Source: Nematostella vectensis
Lineage: Eukaryota; Cnidaria; Anthozoa; Actiniaria; Edwardsiidae
Direction: 5' to 3'
NCBI RefSeq assembly: GCF_932526225.1
Contig: NC_064042.1
Location: forward strand, 15,263,040 to 15,327,039
Length of the DNA: 64,000 bases
The notes under the pieces are model-generated. The model saw only the letters and a program-made list of their open reading frames with translations. It was not told the origin of the DNA and did not search any database. A program made the position numbers and the translations under genes. Shown here piece after piece: positions 37,739-51,300 of the stretch (within the stretch, counting starts at the first letter, position 1; each line of letters starts with the position of its first letter).

Positions 37739-39390
37739 GATGTGTTACCGAGGAGAGACTGGACCGAGAAACGTCCGCTGTAGTCAAATAGGCGCGCAGT
37801 GCATTTTGGGGTAGACGGCGCGCTCTTATCTATGGGAATAGTTCCCGCATCCACCGTAGAAGTGGCAAGCTGAAGTTCTTGTAATAGTATAAATAGTAAA
37901 ATATCATTACTGCGATTCCGAATATTCTGCAAACTCCCGTCAGCGATTTGAAACCATCTCCTTGCTGGCCAATCAGTATTGAAAACTACAGTAAAACGTC
38001 AAGTTATTATAAAATATGACTTGGTGGCAGACGAGTATAGATAATAATAATAGATAAGATAAAGATATTTAACAGATCGAAAAGTAGTAGTTTGTGTCGA
38101 TGAGTTTTAACTCCGTAGTATTCCTTGCGAAAAAAGCGCTAAATCCGTACCTGCTATACTACTCCAAGTCCTCCTCAATTAGGTTGAGCCATAGAAGCAT
38201 GAAGTTGTCGGCTTTTATCATAGAAAAGTTAATCTCGTTTTCTTTACTTGGATTATTTTGGAAAGCAAAATATATACCCCTCGATTTTTTTCACTAAAAT
38301 TTAGCGTAGCTTTGCAATGACGAGGTTAGGTTAGCCTGATTTTACGCCGGGGCTTGGGCCCTATGTTGCACTTCTCCCCCAGGTTCTAACCCTAGCGCTT
38401 GTCACACTGTAAAAACTATACTTTTTTATTGGAAAACTTTTGCAAAACGACATTCACTGTAGACCTTCACCTCACACTAAGGACAAGCTAATTATGAATC
38501 GAAAACTCTTATTTCGAAGATATGTCAGTCCTAATCGTCCAGCGCAACCAGTAAAACCGCAAACGCCTAAAATATGTGGAAGGTTTGTCTTTTGATTAAT
38601 CAAACGCAAGAATACAGACACGAGACTTGTTGAGACATGTTTCTAGTTGACTGAATATCTCGCGAGTGATTCGTCGGAACAAAGGTTCCAAACATATTTC
38701 CGGTGTTCAACGTTTTACTGGATGCGCTGCATATATTTGCTACGATGCCGACGTTTGTCTACGTCCCCTTCCCCCCCCCCCCCCCCCCCCCCATTTGCGC
38801 GCGTCACAATATAAAACATCCAATTATTAAATAGGTATTGTTTGCAACACAACAACCAAAGTATCATTATTTGGAATAAAATTAATTTATTTTGTCCTAT
38901 TACCGTACATCGATACCGTACAAAACGCGTCCCGAACTGGGCGGAAAGGCACGCCGTGTGAATAGAAGGTTTTTAGTACAAGAGCATATTACAAGTGCAA
39001 TATTCAAGAATACTTTGTTTTCAATAGGAACGCATCGGCATGCAATCTGTGTTTTTTTTTTATTCTGCATAACCATCATCATAGACGACTGAATGCGATG
39101 GGCGCATCCTTCGTATTAAAGGAATGATGAGAGCTCGTAAGACCAAAGCGCAACTAGAAGCCGAAGAACGGTCGAGCATATGATCATTCTTTGATGGATA
39201 CCCTGACACTTTCACGGCAAATACCATGAGCCAATAGTGCCACAAGTACCCTTTATATTGTTCTTATTCCCAGCATGGAACATCCCAAGTCTCGACGACT
39301 TGAACAATAAATTACTCTCACATCTTGATTGGGGCCAACTTCCGCTGTACAATATTAGTAAACTATTCCTGCTAGTAGATTGTTGCCGTG
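37739..39390. other. Convergent intergenic region MED14 / HYOU1
   Basis: No coding exon is supported here. It holds the two 3' UTRs, a run of about 22 C at 38771-38792, and otherwise unique AT-rich sequence. AATAAA occurs at about 38874 on the plus strand. Open frames in this stretch are short and have no recognisable content. Confidence 0.6.
39059..39064 (-). terminator. Possible HYOU1 poly(A) signal (AATAAA)
   Basis: AATAAA on the minus strand about 330 bp after the HYOU1 stop codon. It lies at the edge of a T run, so chance is possible. Confidence 0.3.
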
Positions 39391-42300
39391 TCATAGCTCG
39401 TCAGACTTCTTGGGCGTGTCCTCGCCTTGTTTTGGCGTGGGGGCTGGCTCTTCTGGTTTTTCGGTCGCTGGTTCTGTTGGGATATCCTTCGCGTCTTCTC
39501 CAAGAGGTAATGGTTTCTCGTCACTTTTCTCTTCAGCAACATCGTCCTTCGGCTTACTCTCATCTTTGTCCTTCTCGTCCAGTTCGTCATCTTTACCTGA
39601 TGGCGTCTTGTGTTTCTTGAACGCTTTCTTTTGCGAGAATCCCTTGCCGTTATCATCGCTTTTGTCTTCTGGTTTCGTCGTGTTGCTGGATGACTTATTG
39701 TTGGCGTTGGCTGAAAAAAGGAAACATGTTCTCAGTTGTAAATTCACATGTAAGAGGTATGTAGGAATGTAAAGCTCCCACTATGACTAACGAACTAGAC
39801 AAACACGCAAACCTTGGGTTTGGACACGTCATGACCTTGGCTAAAACACCTGTACGTTAATAGTCTTGAAATACTTGGCTTCTGACTAATGACCCAGGTT
39901 AGCAGTCTTTTCCTGTATCGCTAACCTTTGGTTAACACGTAATACTTGGCTTTGCTGAATGATGACCTACACCAACACGCTTTACCTTGATCGTTAACCT
40001 TTGTTCAACACGCTGTACCAGTACGTAAATAGGTACGTAATACTTGGTTTGGATAACTAGTGACCTAGGTTAGCACGCTTTACCTGTATCCGTTAACCTT
40101 GGGCTTGGGTACGTAATACTTGGTTTGGCTAACTAGTGACCTAGGTTAGCACTCTTTACCTGTATCTTTAACCTTGGGCTTGGGTACGTAATACTTGGTT
40201 TGGCTAACTAGTGACCTAGGTTAGCACTCTTTACCTGTATCTTTAACCTTGGTCTTGGGTACGTAATACTTGGTTTGGCTAACTAGTTACCTAGGCTAGC
40301 ACGCTTTACCTGTATCGTTAACCTTTGGCTTGGGTACGTAATACTTGGTTTGGCTAACTAGTGACCTAGGTTAGCACTGTTGACCTGTATCGTTAACCTT
40401 TGGCTTGGGCACGTAATACTTGGTTTGGCTAACTAGTGACCTAGGCTAGCACGCTTTACCTGTATCGTTAACCTTCGGCTTTGGCTTGGGCACGTAATAC
40501 TTGGCTTTGTTGAGGAGGTAAAGCAGCTCACGGTCGATCTTGTTCTGTTTGTGCTCTATGTCTCGTGTGAGGAGCACAGGCGCCTCGTGGGGCTCGGTGT
40601 CGTCCTGCTTCTTGGTCATCTTCTCCAGCCATTCCTTAAAGCAAAAAAGTTTTCGATGGTTTAGCTATCATATGATAAAGGATTTGATTTAGCTTAGTAA
40701 GCAGCATCTTGGCAAGCCAACAAGAACAGTATCAATCTGAAAACAAAACACCTTTGAAGAGTAAGACGAATTAACAGAGCACTGCCTGTGACACAAAAAG
40801 CTGTCATATCATTTTTGCCTCCTCATCTTCCTCATTCTACCTGCCCGTTCTATCAACTTCATTGCTCCCTTTAGCGTCCCACAGCTTGCCCTATGACTGT
40901 CCTATAGTCTACCACTGCCCGTACTATCCAGGGCTGTGTACTGTCATATCCCCACGTACCTTGGTTTCATTGTTCACTTTGTCCAGTTCCTCGAGGTCCT
41001 TGCCCGTGTAGATCTCGTCCTTCTCCGTCATGTTCTTCACCTGCTTCAGGAAAGTGGATGACAGGTTGAGAGACTGGTTTAGTGCTGCTAATGCCTTTGG
41101 CCGGGTCTTGTGCTCCTTCATCCGACGTCTGAAATCTGCTGAGATCTTCTTCAGACCGTTGAGCTTCTCATTATAAACCTGAAACAGGATGTCATCGTTA
41201 GCGTAAGTGAACTCATTCCTCAAGAAATGCTAAACCTTGAATGCGATGACGCTCGATGTTCTTAAAGAATGCAAATTAGGTTGCCACTTTTCTTGGGTCA
41301 CTATTAAAAAAACTGCATTCAAGACGTATTTTTCAAGAAAACATTAACTTCTAAAACTAATCCCTAAGAAAATCGTTCAAGCTCCATGTTTCCATGTACC
41401 ATTTCCAATGAAAATGTTAGACTAGATTAAGATAAATTTCAGTTCCTATTACATAAAGATCTTTGTGCAGCTAAACAATATCTTCTGGCAGGCCAAAGGA
41501 AAAGTCATGTGTGCGAACGCGATGTTTCTTCGATTCTGTCCTTTTTTACATAAAACTACGTTTAAACATAGTTTTTTCCCCGCACCCTCTAGACTTACAT
41601 TAGCAGTGGAGTCCCAGCCGTCCTCGTCCAGCCAATCAGAGGCTGCGGTTAAAGCTTCAGAAATGGTTTCCCTCTCAGCCTCAGTCGAAAGCTTTTCTCC
41701 GAGCTCACTATTCATCTCATCACGGACACCAAAGATGTGCGACTCCAGAGCATTCTTAGCTCGCTCATTGGCTGCTTTGGCGTCGTCACGTGCCTGGAGC
41801 TCGACCAGTCTGTACGAGAAGCAAGTCTTGGTGAGTTACTATAATTGACTGCTACTCTGAAGAACGTGAAGGGGAATTCTGCCAGTCATACGTCCTTCAC
41901 GAGACGTGAAGAAATCTAATTACAAAATCTATTCTTGGCCAATTTAGAGGTATTGAAATGTCCAACCTCTTTGGTTGAGCAAAAAATAGTTAAAACTATA
42001 AGACATTTAGGATCTGAAATTCAAAGTTTTGATTTTGAAGCATTTTTTTCCATTGTATTCTTATTCGAATAATGTTTCGTACCCTTTTAGCTTACTTCCT
42101 AAAACTGTCAAAAAGGCCACAGAAGCACGCATTATAAACCTTTTACCCACAAAATGTAACTCGCTCCTCCCCACGGACCCAAAACACCTAGTAAAGAAAA
42201 AGAGAATAACGAAGTACATACTTGGCTCTAGACTTCTCGACGTCCTCGTGTGATGGGTGAACAGCGTCCTCAAGGTCCACGGTCATGGTGAGCGTCTCGC

Positions 42301-45300
42301 GGACGGTGACTGGCTTGGATGGAGCCTTCTTCTTCGGTGCCTCCTCGGTGGTGTTTGCATCCTGGAAATAGTACAATAGGTTCATGAAGATACTCCCTTG
42401 AAGGAGCCTTATCTTTGGATCTGACTGATCGCTTCTCGTCACTGATTATCAATAGCCCAATTTCTAGTTCCCAGTTCTAGTTCCCGCTGGACTTACAGAC
42501 TAAGGACGCAAAAATACAGTGTGAGCCTCGATTTGAGGCAAATTCATACGTGTACCAGTGGACATCCTCTTGAACTTGGAATAAAACAATGCAGAGACTT
42601 GTGAATACTTCATGATCTCGCTGGTATTTGCAAACGATTTACTTAAAACCGAGGCTTGCACTGTGTTAACGAGTTATCAGTGCCTATGACCAGCAGGTAC
42701 AGTGGAATTCGAAACTGAACTATTAGGTGACATTCCTGTGTAAATCAATGGTGACGAATAAAGAAATATATGCCCGTGGTACAAAAAATCCAGAAGCTTA
42801 TATTTTCCATCGTTTAAATGGTAATTCAACCATGAAGAAACGAAAAGCATCTAATCATATATGGCACAACACTGCGAATGTTAGCAAAATTTCTAAAATG
42901 TGTCGCTTATTGCACGTTTGCAGTGATTACGACGAGCAGACACTCAAGAACATCTTAATGTAATGGCTTACCTTGGGTGCCTCCTTGCCATCTGCCTTTT
43001 CTGCCTTCTTGTCCTTGTCAGCCGTGGGTTCCTCCTTCTTCCCCTCCGACTTGCTCTCGTCTCCCTCCTTCTTCCCCTCTGACTTGCTCTCGTCTTCCTT
43101 CTTCTCGTCCGGCTTTTTCTCCTCTTCCTTCTTCTCCTCTTTCTTATCTTCTTCTTTCTCTGCTTCCTCATCCTTTGGTTTTTCATTTACGTCATCTGAT
43201 TTCTCATCTTTGGGTTCATCCGGTTTGGCATCCTTCGAGCCCTTGATAGAAAAAATTGTTCGTAATTCAAATGGGGATAGTAACGAGGATGATACTATAA
43301 ACTAAAGTGTTAACCGCAAGCCTTTGACACAAATTAAACAGTGTCCTTATTGCATTCAAACGAAACAATAAAATTCCAGATAGTTTTGAGAATTTCGTCT
43401 GTGTAAGTCGTTTTTCCAAATAAAATTTTACAATTTCAATTTCGTCGTATTCTTTGACTAGGATTGTGCTAGGTACATAGAAAAAATCCTCCTTTCCTGT
43501 CATAGATTTGCGGGACGTTCCCTTATTTTCGAATCCTGAAAAAAGGTACGCTGTAACAAGGAGGGTTATATGTTTTATATTTCTATAGGAGACGCCATAT
43601 TCTTATAGTGCTTTCACGGTACCTCTTTCGCGTCGTCTGACTTCTCGTTGGATCCCGAAAAGAAGCTGGTTATCTTGCTACCTAGTTCTGAAAGACAACA
43701 AAATATAACCAATGGAATGAATAACTGTGTTGACTGTTGTAGTTCAACGTTTATCTTACACATTATATGGCAAATGGAAATTTTGCTCAGTTTCTTTGAA
43801 TATCACGATAGGAGTTACTTTCTCTTGCGAGGCGATATACATGTTAGCTTGTTAGCACATGGCCCATACGACACATACTCTTTACACGGGTCAATACATG
43901 CCATACGCGCGTTGTTTATTAAAAAAAAACACTGTCCTTACAATCCCTTTGTTTGGGGATCACTTGGCTTCAAAGCTTATCGAGTGTTAAACGTGAATTG
44001 CGGTCATTTCTCTGACAAACTAGTTCGCCGACATCGCTGATGGCTTCGCCGACAAACCCTTGGTTGTTTCGCCGATAAGTTTTAGTTTTGTCTATCTTCA
44101 TGCTATTGTACAAGTTCTGTATAGTAAACATTCTGAAAATGTTCTCTAGCACTGATTCTATGAAAACGTTCACTCGATCTGATTCTACTTGAGAGTTATT
44201 TATCTTTAACGAGACCCGAATCTGTCCATACATACTCGATAACGTGGACTCGTTCTCGTCCTCGATGTCCTCGGGCATCTTCTCGAACACGGACTCCACT
44301 TTGTCGATGTTGAACAGGCCGTTTTCGTCCAGCCTGAAGTAGGCCTTGATCCCCTTGGACTCCCCCTTGGGGGCGTGCTTGTTCAGCGCATCGGCCACGC
44401 CCTTCACGCTCACGGTAGACACATTCAACTCGCCAAACATCCTGCGAATACGAAATACTGTAGTTTTAGCCTAGCATCGGCCAAACATCCTGCGAATACG
44501 AAATACTGTAGTTTTAGCCTAGCATCGGCCAAACATCCTGCGAATACGAAATACTGTAGTTTTAGCCTAGCATAGGCCAAACACCTTAGCAGCAAGGAGC
44601 ACAAGTCATAGAAAATCTAGCTTCGGCATGGAAGCAGGCATAATAGCATAGCCACACTTGGAAGTAACCGCGGTAAAAACGGATTGCGTGGCACATTTGT
44701 TACGTTTAACGTATAGCACAAATAATTATGTAAAGTATTTTTAAAACGACCACCAAAAAGTTTTTCATTCCGTTTACCAAATCCACTCAAACATCAAATC
44801 AGCCTATGGAAATGCCGGATGTTTCGCACAACGCATGACAAAATGGCGGCTCGATAGCCATACTCACGCGAGGTCCGCGGGGTTCATCAAGTCCTCCAGC
44901 CCGTTGTACGACACGTGGAACTGGAAGTCGTCGATGTGCTTGTTGAACGTCATGACTTTCTTCTGAGGCACTGTGTTCATGTTGTAATATAGTGTGCGCT
45001 TCACGTGCTTCGTGCTTTCGGTGCCGTCCTCGGCCTTCACCTTACGGCTAAACGAGACCTGGCGGCAAACATACGCCTCAGGCTCGTCATCTTACTCATA
45101 TTGGTATTTTGGATGTTAAAAAAAGGCTACTGTATCAAACCCATGTGTAAGAGGGTATTGGAAAGCGGTGAAACCAAAGAAATAAATCAACGCAAGGTTG
45201 AAATGGCATGATATACGACTCTAAGAAAACAGACTACCTTCGTTTCGAACGTCTCAAACCTTGTGTAAGACGCAGCTCATTCCGCAATATAATATACTTT

Positions 45301-48300
45301 AATATGCTATAAAAGTGCGTCTGAAGTTATGGTTTGTTGCATCGCTTTTGCCCTTATGCTAGACTGGTGTTGGCTAGGGCCTTCCTTGCTTACCTGTATT
45401 AGATATATGTTGGTCTCTTCTAGCTTACCTGTATTGGGTATATATTGGCATCTTCTAGCTTACCTGTATTGGGTATATATTGGCATCTTCTAGCTTACCT
45501 GTATTGGGTATATGTTGGCATCTTCTAGCTTACCTGTATTGGGTATATGTTGGCCTCTTCTAGCTTACCTGTATTGGGTATATGTTGGCCTCTTCTAGCT
45601 TACCTGTATTGGGTATATGTTCGCGTCTTTGATGATGAACTTCTTGACCTTGAAGCCCTTGCCGAGATGTGCTGCTTGGTACACGGCACCTGGTAAAACC
45701 ATACAAGGCGAGGTCAGCAGACAAATCCTCAAGATTTCAATCATTGACAGACAAAACCTCTAGACATCATTCATTGGCAGACACAACCTCTAGACATTCA
45801 TTGGCAGACAAATCCTCAAGATTTCAATCATTGACAGACAAAACCTCTAGACAATCATTCATTGGCAGACAAAACCTCTAGACATCATTCATTGGCAGAA
45901 CAAAACCTCTAGACATCATTCATTGGCAGAACAAAACCTCTAGACATCATTCATTGGCAGAACAAAACCTCTAGACATCATTCATTGGCAGAACAAAACC
46001 TCTAGACATCATTCATTGGCAGAACAAAACCTCTAGACATCATTCATTGGCAGACAAAACCTCTAGACATCATTCATTGGCAGAGAAAACCTCTAGACAT
46101 CATTCATTGGCAGAGAAATCCTCAAGATTTCAATCATTGACAGACAAAACCTCTAGACAATCATTCATTGGCAGACAAAACCTCTAGACATCATTCATTG
46201 GCAGAACAAAACCTCTAGATAGCACTCATTGGCAGAACAAAACCTCTAGACATCATTCATTGGCAGAACAAAACCTCTAGACATCATTCATTGGCAGAAC
46301 AAAACCTCTAGACATCATTCATTGGCAGAACAAAACCTCTAGACATCATTCATTGGCAGAACAAAACCTCTAGACATCATTCATTGGCAGAACAAAACCT
46401 CTAGACATCATTCATTGGCAGAACAAAACCTCTAGACATCATTCATTGGCAGAACAAAACCTCTAGACATCATTCATTGGCAGAACAAAACCTCTAGACA
46501 TCATTCATTGGCAGAACAAAACCTCTAGACATCATTCATTGGCAGAACAAAACCTCTAGACATCATTCATTGGCAGAACAAAACCTCTAGACATCATTCA
46601 TTGGCAGAACAAAACCTCTAGACATCATTCATTGGCAGAACAAAACCTCTAGACATCATTCATTGGCAGACAAAACCTCGAGATATCACTTATTGGCAGA
46701 CAAAACCTCTAGACATCACTTATTGGCAGAGAAAACCTCTAGACATCACTTATTGGCAGACAAAACCTCTAGACATCATTTCATTGGCAGACAAAACCTC
46801 TAGACATCACTTGTTGGCAGACAAAACCTCTAGACATTCATTGGCAGACAAATCCTCTAGATATCATTCGTTGGCAGACAAAACCTCTAGACATCATTTC
46901 ATTGACAGACAAAACCTCTAGACATCATTTATTGACAGACAAATCCTCTAGATATCATTCGTTGGCAGACAAATCCTCTAGACATCATTCGTTGGCAGAC
47001 AAAACCTCTAGACATCATTTCATTGACAGAAAAAACCTCTAGACATCATTTATTGACAGACAAAACCTCTAGACATTCATTGGCAGACAAATCCTCTAGA
47101 TATCATTAATTGACAGACAAAACCTCTAGACATCATTCATTGGCAGACAAATCCTCTAGATATCATTCACTGACAGACAAAACCTCTGGACATAATTCAT
47201 TGGCAGACGTGCTGGCATACCTAGCGCTGCAGCTTCATCAGCATTGATATTCTTCGCTAGTTCTGGTCTACAAAAACAACACATAAACACGTCAAATAAA
47301 ATCGCAAAAGTGGTTGGGTATAGATGTATTTTATGGGAAAAGCGCCAACTTCAGCAGTATTATGGGCAAGCTTTCCTTCGTTGGCCACAGGCCACAGTAC
47401 AAGCTATTTCCGAGTATCATCCAAAAAAGGGACACAAGCAGTACAGCTTCGTCGGGCCCTGCAGAGATGCTTGCACTGTTTATATGGGTCTTATATCTTA
47501 TACTAGCTGCTTACTTTTTGACAGCCCTGAGAAGTGCATCCTGGACCTTAGGTACACGGATTCCTCCACCAACCAGAACAACGCTATCTATATCATTCTG
47601 AACGGGTCAAAAAAAGCATACAACAGTCAGTAAAGTTCTTAGAGACCTCTATTTAACCAGGGAAGTGTTCGCCATAGTCATCCAACCCATTGGGCTCTCT
47701 GAAATGCCAGTTAAGCATACCCTCTTTTTGAGGGTTAAAGATGGCGAAAATTACTCGCATCTCACCAAAATGTCTGGAATTTTCTTCCTGTAAAAAAAAC
47801 CCTGTAAATTTACGTGGAACTGATTTCAGATTTTTTGCTCTTTTTTTCCCTACAGTTTTTCCTTATGACACACGACAAGGTAAAGAAGTAGTAAAAAAAG
47901 TCGGTAAAAAGGGCCAGCCCTCACCATAGTCATGGAGGCCGATTTGAGCGCCCTGTTGACGGGGCCAGCCACGCGGTCAAACAAGTCCTGGCACATTTCC
48001 TCCAGTTCCTCACGAGTCACCTTCACGCGGAAATCCTTGCCGTCAAACACCCCCTCAATCTGTGAATGAATACACAACTTATTAAAACACACACTGGATC
48101 TGTGAATAAATACACAAATTATCAAAACACACACTCGATCTGAGAATGAATACACGACTTATCAAAACACACACTCGATCTATGAATGAATACACGACTT
48201 ATCAAAACACACCCTCGATCTAGGAATAATAAACCACCTATCTAATACTGCCCATCGTTATCATGAATTCCATATTATAAAAACGCCAGAATTATTCATT

Positions 48301-51300
48301 AAAATTAGGATTATCAGGAATCCCTTAACAAGGTGCGCAGAAGTCATATAGAAGTTATATATTATAAAAAAATAGCTAAGCTGGCGATACTCTTATAAGA
48401 AAATACACAGCTTTTGTTGACCCCTAGCTATGCTCTTGTAAGCCCAGTGTTTGTCTAGGTCCCAGAGTATATCTACAATGCAAGGTTCTCTTACCTGGGC
48501 AAAGATCTCGTTGTTGGCACTCAACACTTGCTTGACCCTCAAGGCTTCCTTGTAGAACTTCGCCATAGCACGGGAAGACTGTGTCACCTCCCCTTTAAAT
48601 TTGTAGTTTTTCTACAAGACAAGAACATTAGACATGCTTTTATGAAGATATTTGAGTGGTATAGCAAAACAGGAGAACACTGTATCTATTCATCATTCAT
48701 TTAAAAAAATGTTGATAGTTTTATCTAGGCAATAATATCTATCAATGATATCCTAAGGCAAAAAAGAGGTGAGAACAACATGACGAAGAAAAGTAAGACC
48801 ATGGATGACACTGAGGAGGACAACGGAGAGAGAGAGGAGAGATGGTAGATGTGGCACTTGGGAGGAGGTGCGAGTTGTGGAAGAAGATAGAGGGGGAAAT
48901 GGGGGAGTTTTGTAAAAGGCCCTATGTGCCATGAGGCATTCAGCTAACAGAAAACAGTTAGGTATATTTACCTATGATGACAATGGGAAAGGAATAGGAA
49001 CCATGTAAGGATCGTGAAGTTTGACGTTCCTTGTGGATTTACCTTAAAGAGTTGGACAAGGTGGTCCCTCAGACGCATATCAATGGCATGGCCTCCGAGT
49101 GTGCGATCAAACCTAACATACAATACAGTGAGTATTTGAATTATTTTAAAAAAGCAAAAAAGAGTTTGTGGAGGTTGGAGTTTAAAAAGCCTCGCTTACT
49201 GTTATGCTTAGAAATAACAATTTGATACTTTTCTTTATTTTACCACTAGAACTTTAGTGTATCCTCCCTCTTTCTTTCACTCCCTCCCCCTCCCCACTGC
49301 CTCCACCAAGTCTGTATTACGACCCTTTGGTATGTTCAACCCATCCCCCACCCCCACAAACAGTGGGGAAGCAGTGCAAGACCTTTCATAAGCTTCCACC
49401 AGCCATGGAACCCCAAAAGGGAGTAAACCACCCCCGTCCTCCCTCCATAGTGAGATTTTGGATCGTACTCACCCTATCCCTTTGATAACAAGTTGTGGAG
49501 CAGTTTCACTTATTCCTCTGTCTTTAGTTTTTGTCATACTATAACCTAAGAGGGTAATAAGACAGGTTAAAATAAATGGATAATAGTTAAAGGTCAGTCA
49601 TTCTTTTATACTTTCAAGAAATTCATGGAGACATGTAACTAACCTACAATGGTTGCGACTGTACTACTTGCTCCCATGTCATAGAACATGAAATGCTGTT
49701 AACAAAGACCACAACCATTCATCAAAATACATTAGACATTACGCACACAAATAATTAGAAAGCTTAGAAATGCTTTGGTAAGGCAAAGATTATTATACTA
49801 TAGGGAGTACTGTATTTATAAAATACACTAAGGGATGGAAGTAAGGTACATGGGGGGTGGCTCCTAAATTTTTTAACCACCCAAAGGGCGGGGAGGGCAG
49901 GCTTTTAAAAATTGGTCCTTTAAACTGCATCTGAAGGAATCAAAGCAACTTCCTCCAAACCGGTTCATTAATCAATATCTGATATCACCTATGTCAGTAG
50001 AAACGCTCTTACTCCAAAAAAATTTTTCTACAAATCCCGGATTTTCTATTTTTTGAGTAGGCCAGTCTGTAAAACACCTTTGTCGCTGACCGAGAAATTG
50101 ATAGCGGGCCACGTGGTGCGAAAGTTGGCGTTGCATTTTATTCTATGTTCTCTGTAAGCTCGCGCTCGGGAAAATGTGTGAATTTTAAAGCGCTTGTGAG
50201 TTGTCATGAGAAAGTGGATAACCTCTTTTCATAAAGAAATTACTACACAAAAACTAAACAGTTGAAAAATACATAAAACTAAGTAAGTTAAGCTGTGAAA
50301 TTGCTTTTGAAATTTTTACTTTACCAACTGTCAATCGCGCACGCGTTGGTGTCATGTCAGGGCTGTTTACAAATGTTTTCCAAAGAAAAATCCCCAAGAT
50401 GACTATGCAACTAACCAATTTTTCGTAACTTAGGTCTTATATCATCAAGTGTTTTCAAATAATCGAGTACTGTATGACATTTTATCCATATATCCCAGCT
50501 GAAATATCTATTGAATTCAATCTTAAGCATATTTTGAGCTTGGATGCATTCGATTGCTTGGATGAGTGTCATCGAGAACGTCACATACAATTGCGTCCTG
50601 TGAAATCATTGCTAAGTATTTATTATTGTATCTGTCGAAAACATGGGTCCTTTAAAATTTCATTTTGTTGTCAGTGTAAAATGACATTCAAATAAGGTGT
50701 TGTCCATTCAAATACCTAAAGGACCCAGGTTTTAGCGAGATTGCCCTCATTTTGTACAAGGTGTTAAATTTCACATCGCAGCAATGGCCCTATGTTCAGT
50801 CCTGTCCTGTGAGCTAATTGGTTACAAAATCATATCAAGCATACCAATGCCATGAATTTAGACTAATCAGATAGAATAACACGCAATCTAATAGTTTGTT
50901 ATCTTAAGCAATAGTAGCAAAACCGAACACGTTCAGCAGTTTTAGCATTTCTACTATGAGACAGGAAGACACAGGCGATGCTCCTGGAAAACAAGATGTT
51001 ACTAAAGTAAAGTGCAAGTAATGGCCAAGAATGTGGGTCCTTTAGCATTTCAATTAGTTGTCAAGGTAGTATGGCATTCAAATAAAATGTTGTCCATTCA
51101 AATACCTAAAGGACCCAGGCCCTCATTTTATAAGGTGTAAAAACTTTGTATCGCAGCAATGGCGCCGTGTTGCATTGTAAACTTGATGGAAAAACCACTC
51201 TAAAGATCCCAATTTCTAGTTTATATCACTCAAATATGTCCACCCAACAATCTGCAAATTATCTTTAGATTTTAAGGTGTTCATTTTCAAAGACAACGTA

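Noticed and set aside
38094-39092. Short frames between MED14 and HYOU1
   Set aside because: 60-70 codons, AT-driven, overlapping on both strands; no conserved content.
39372-39772. Ser/Arg-rich frames on both strands over the HYOU1 last exon
   Set aside because: Shadows of the Lys/Glu/Asp-rich HYOU1 C terminus, which ends in SDEL in the true frame.
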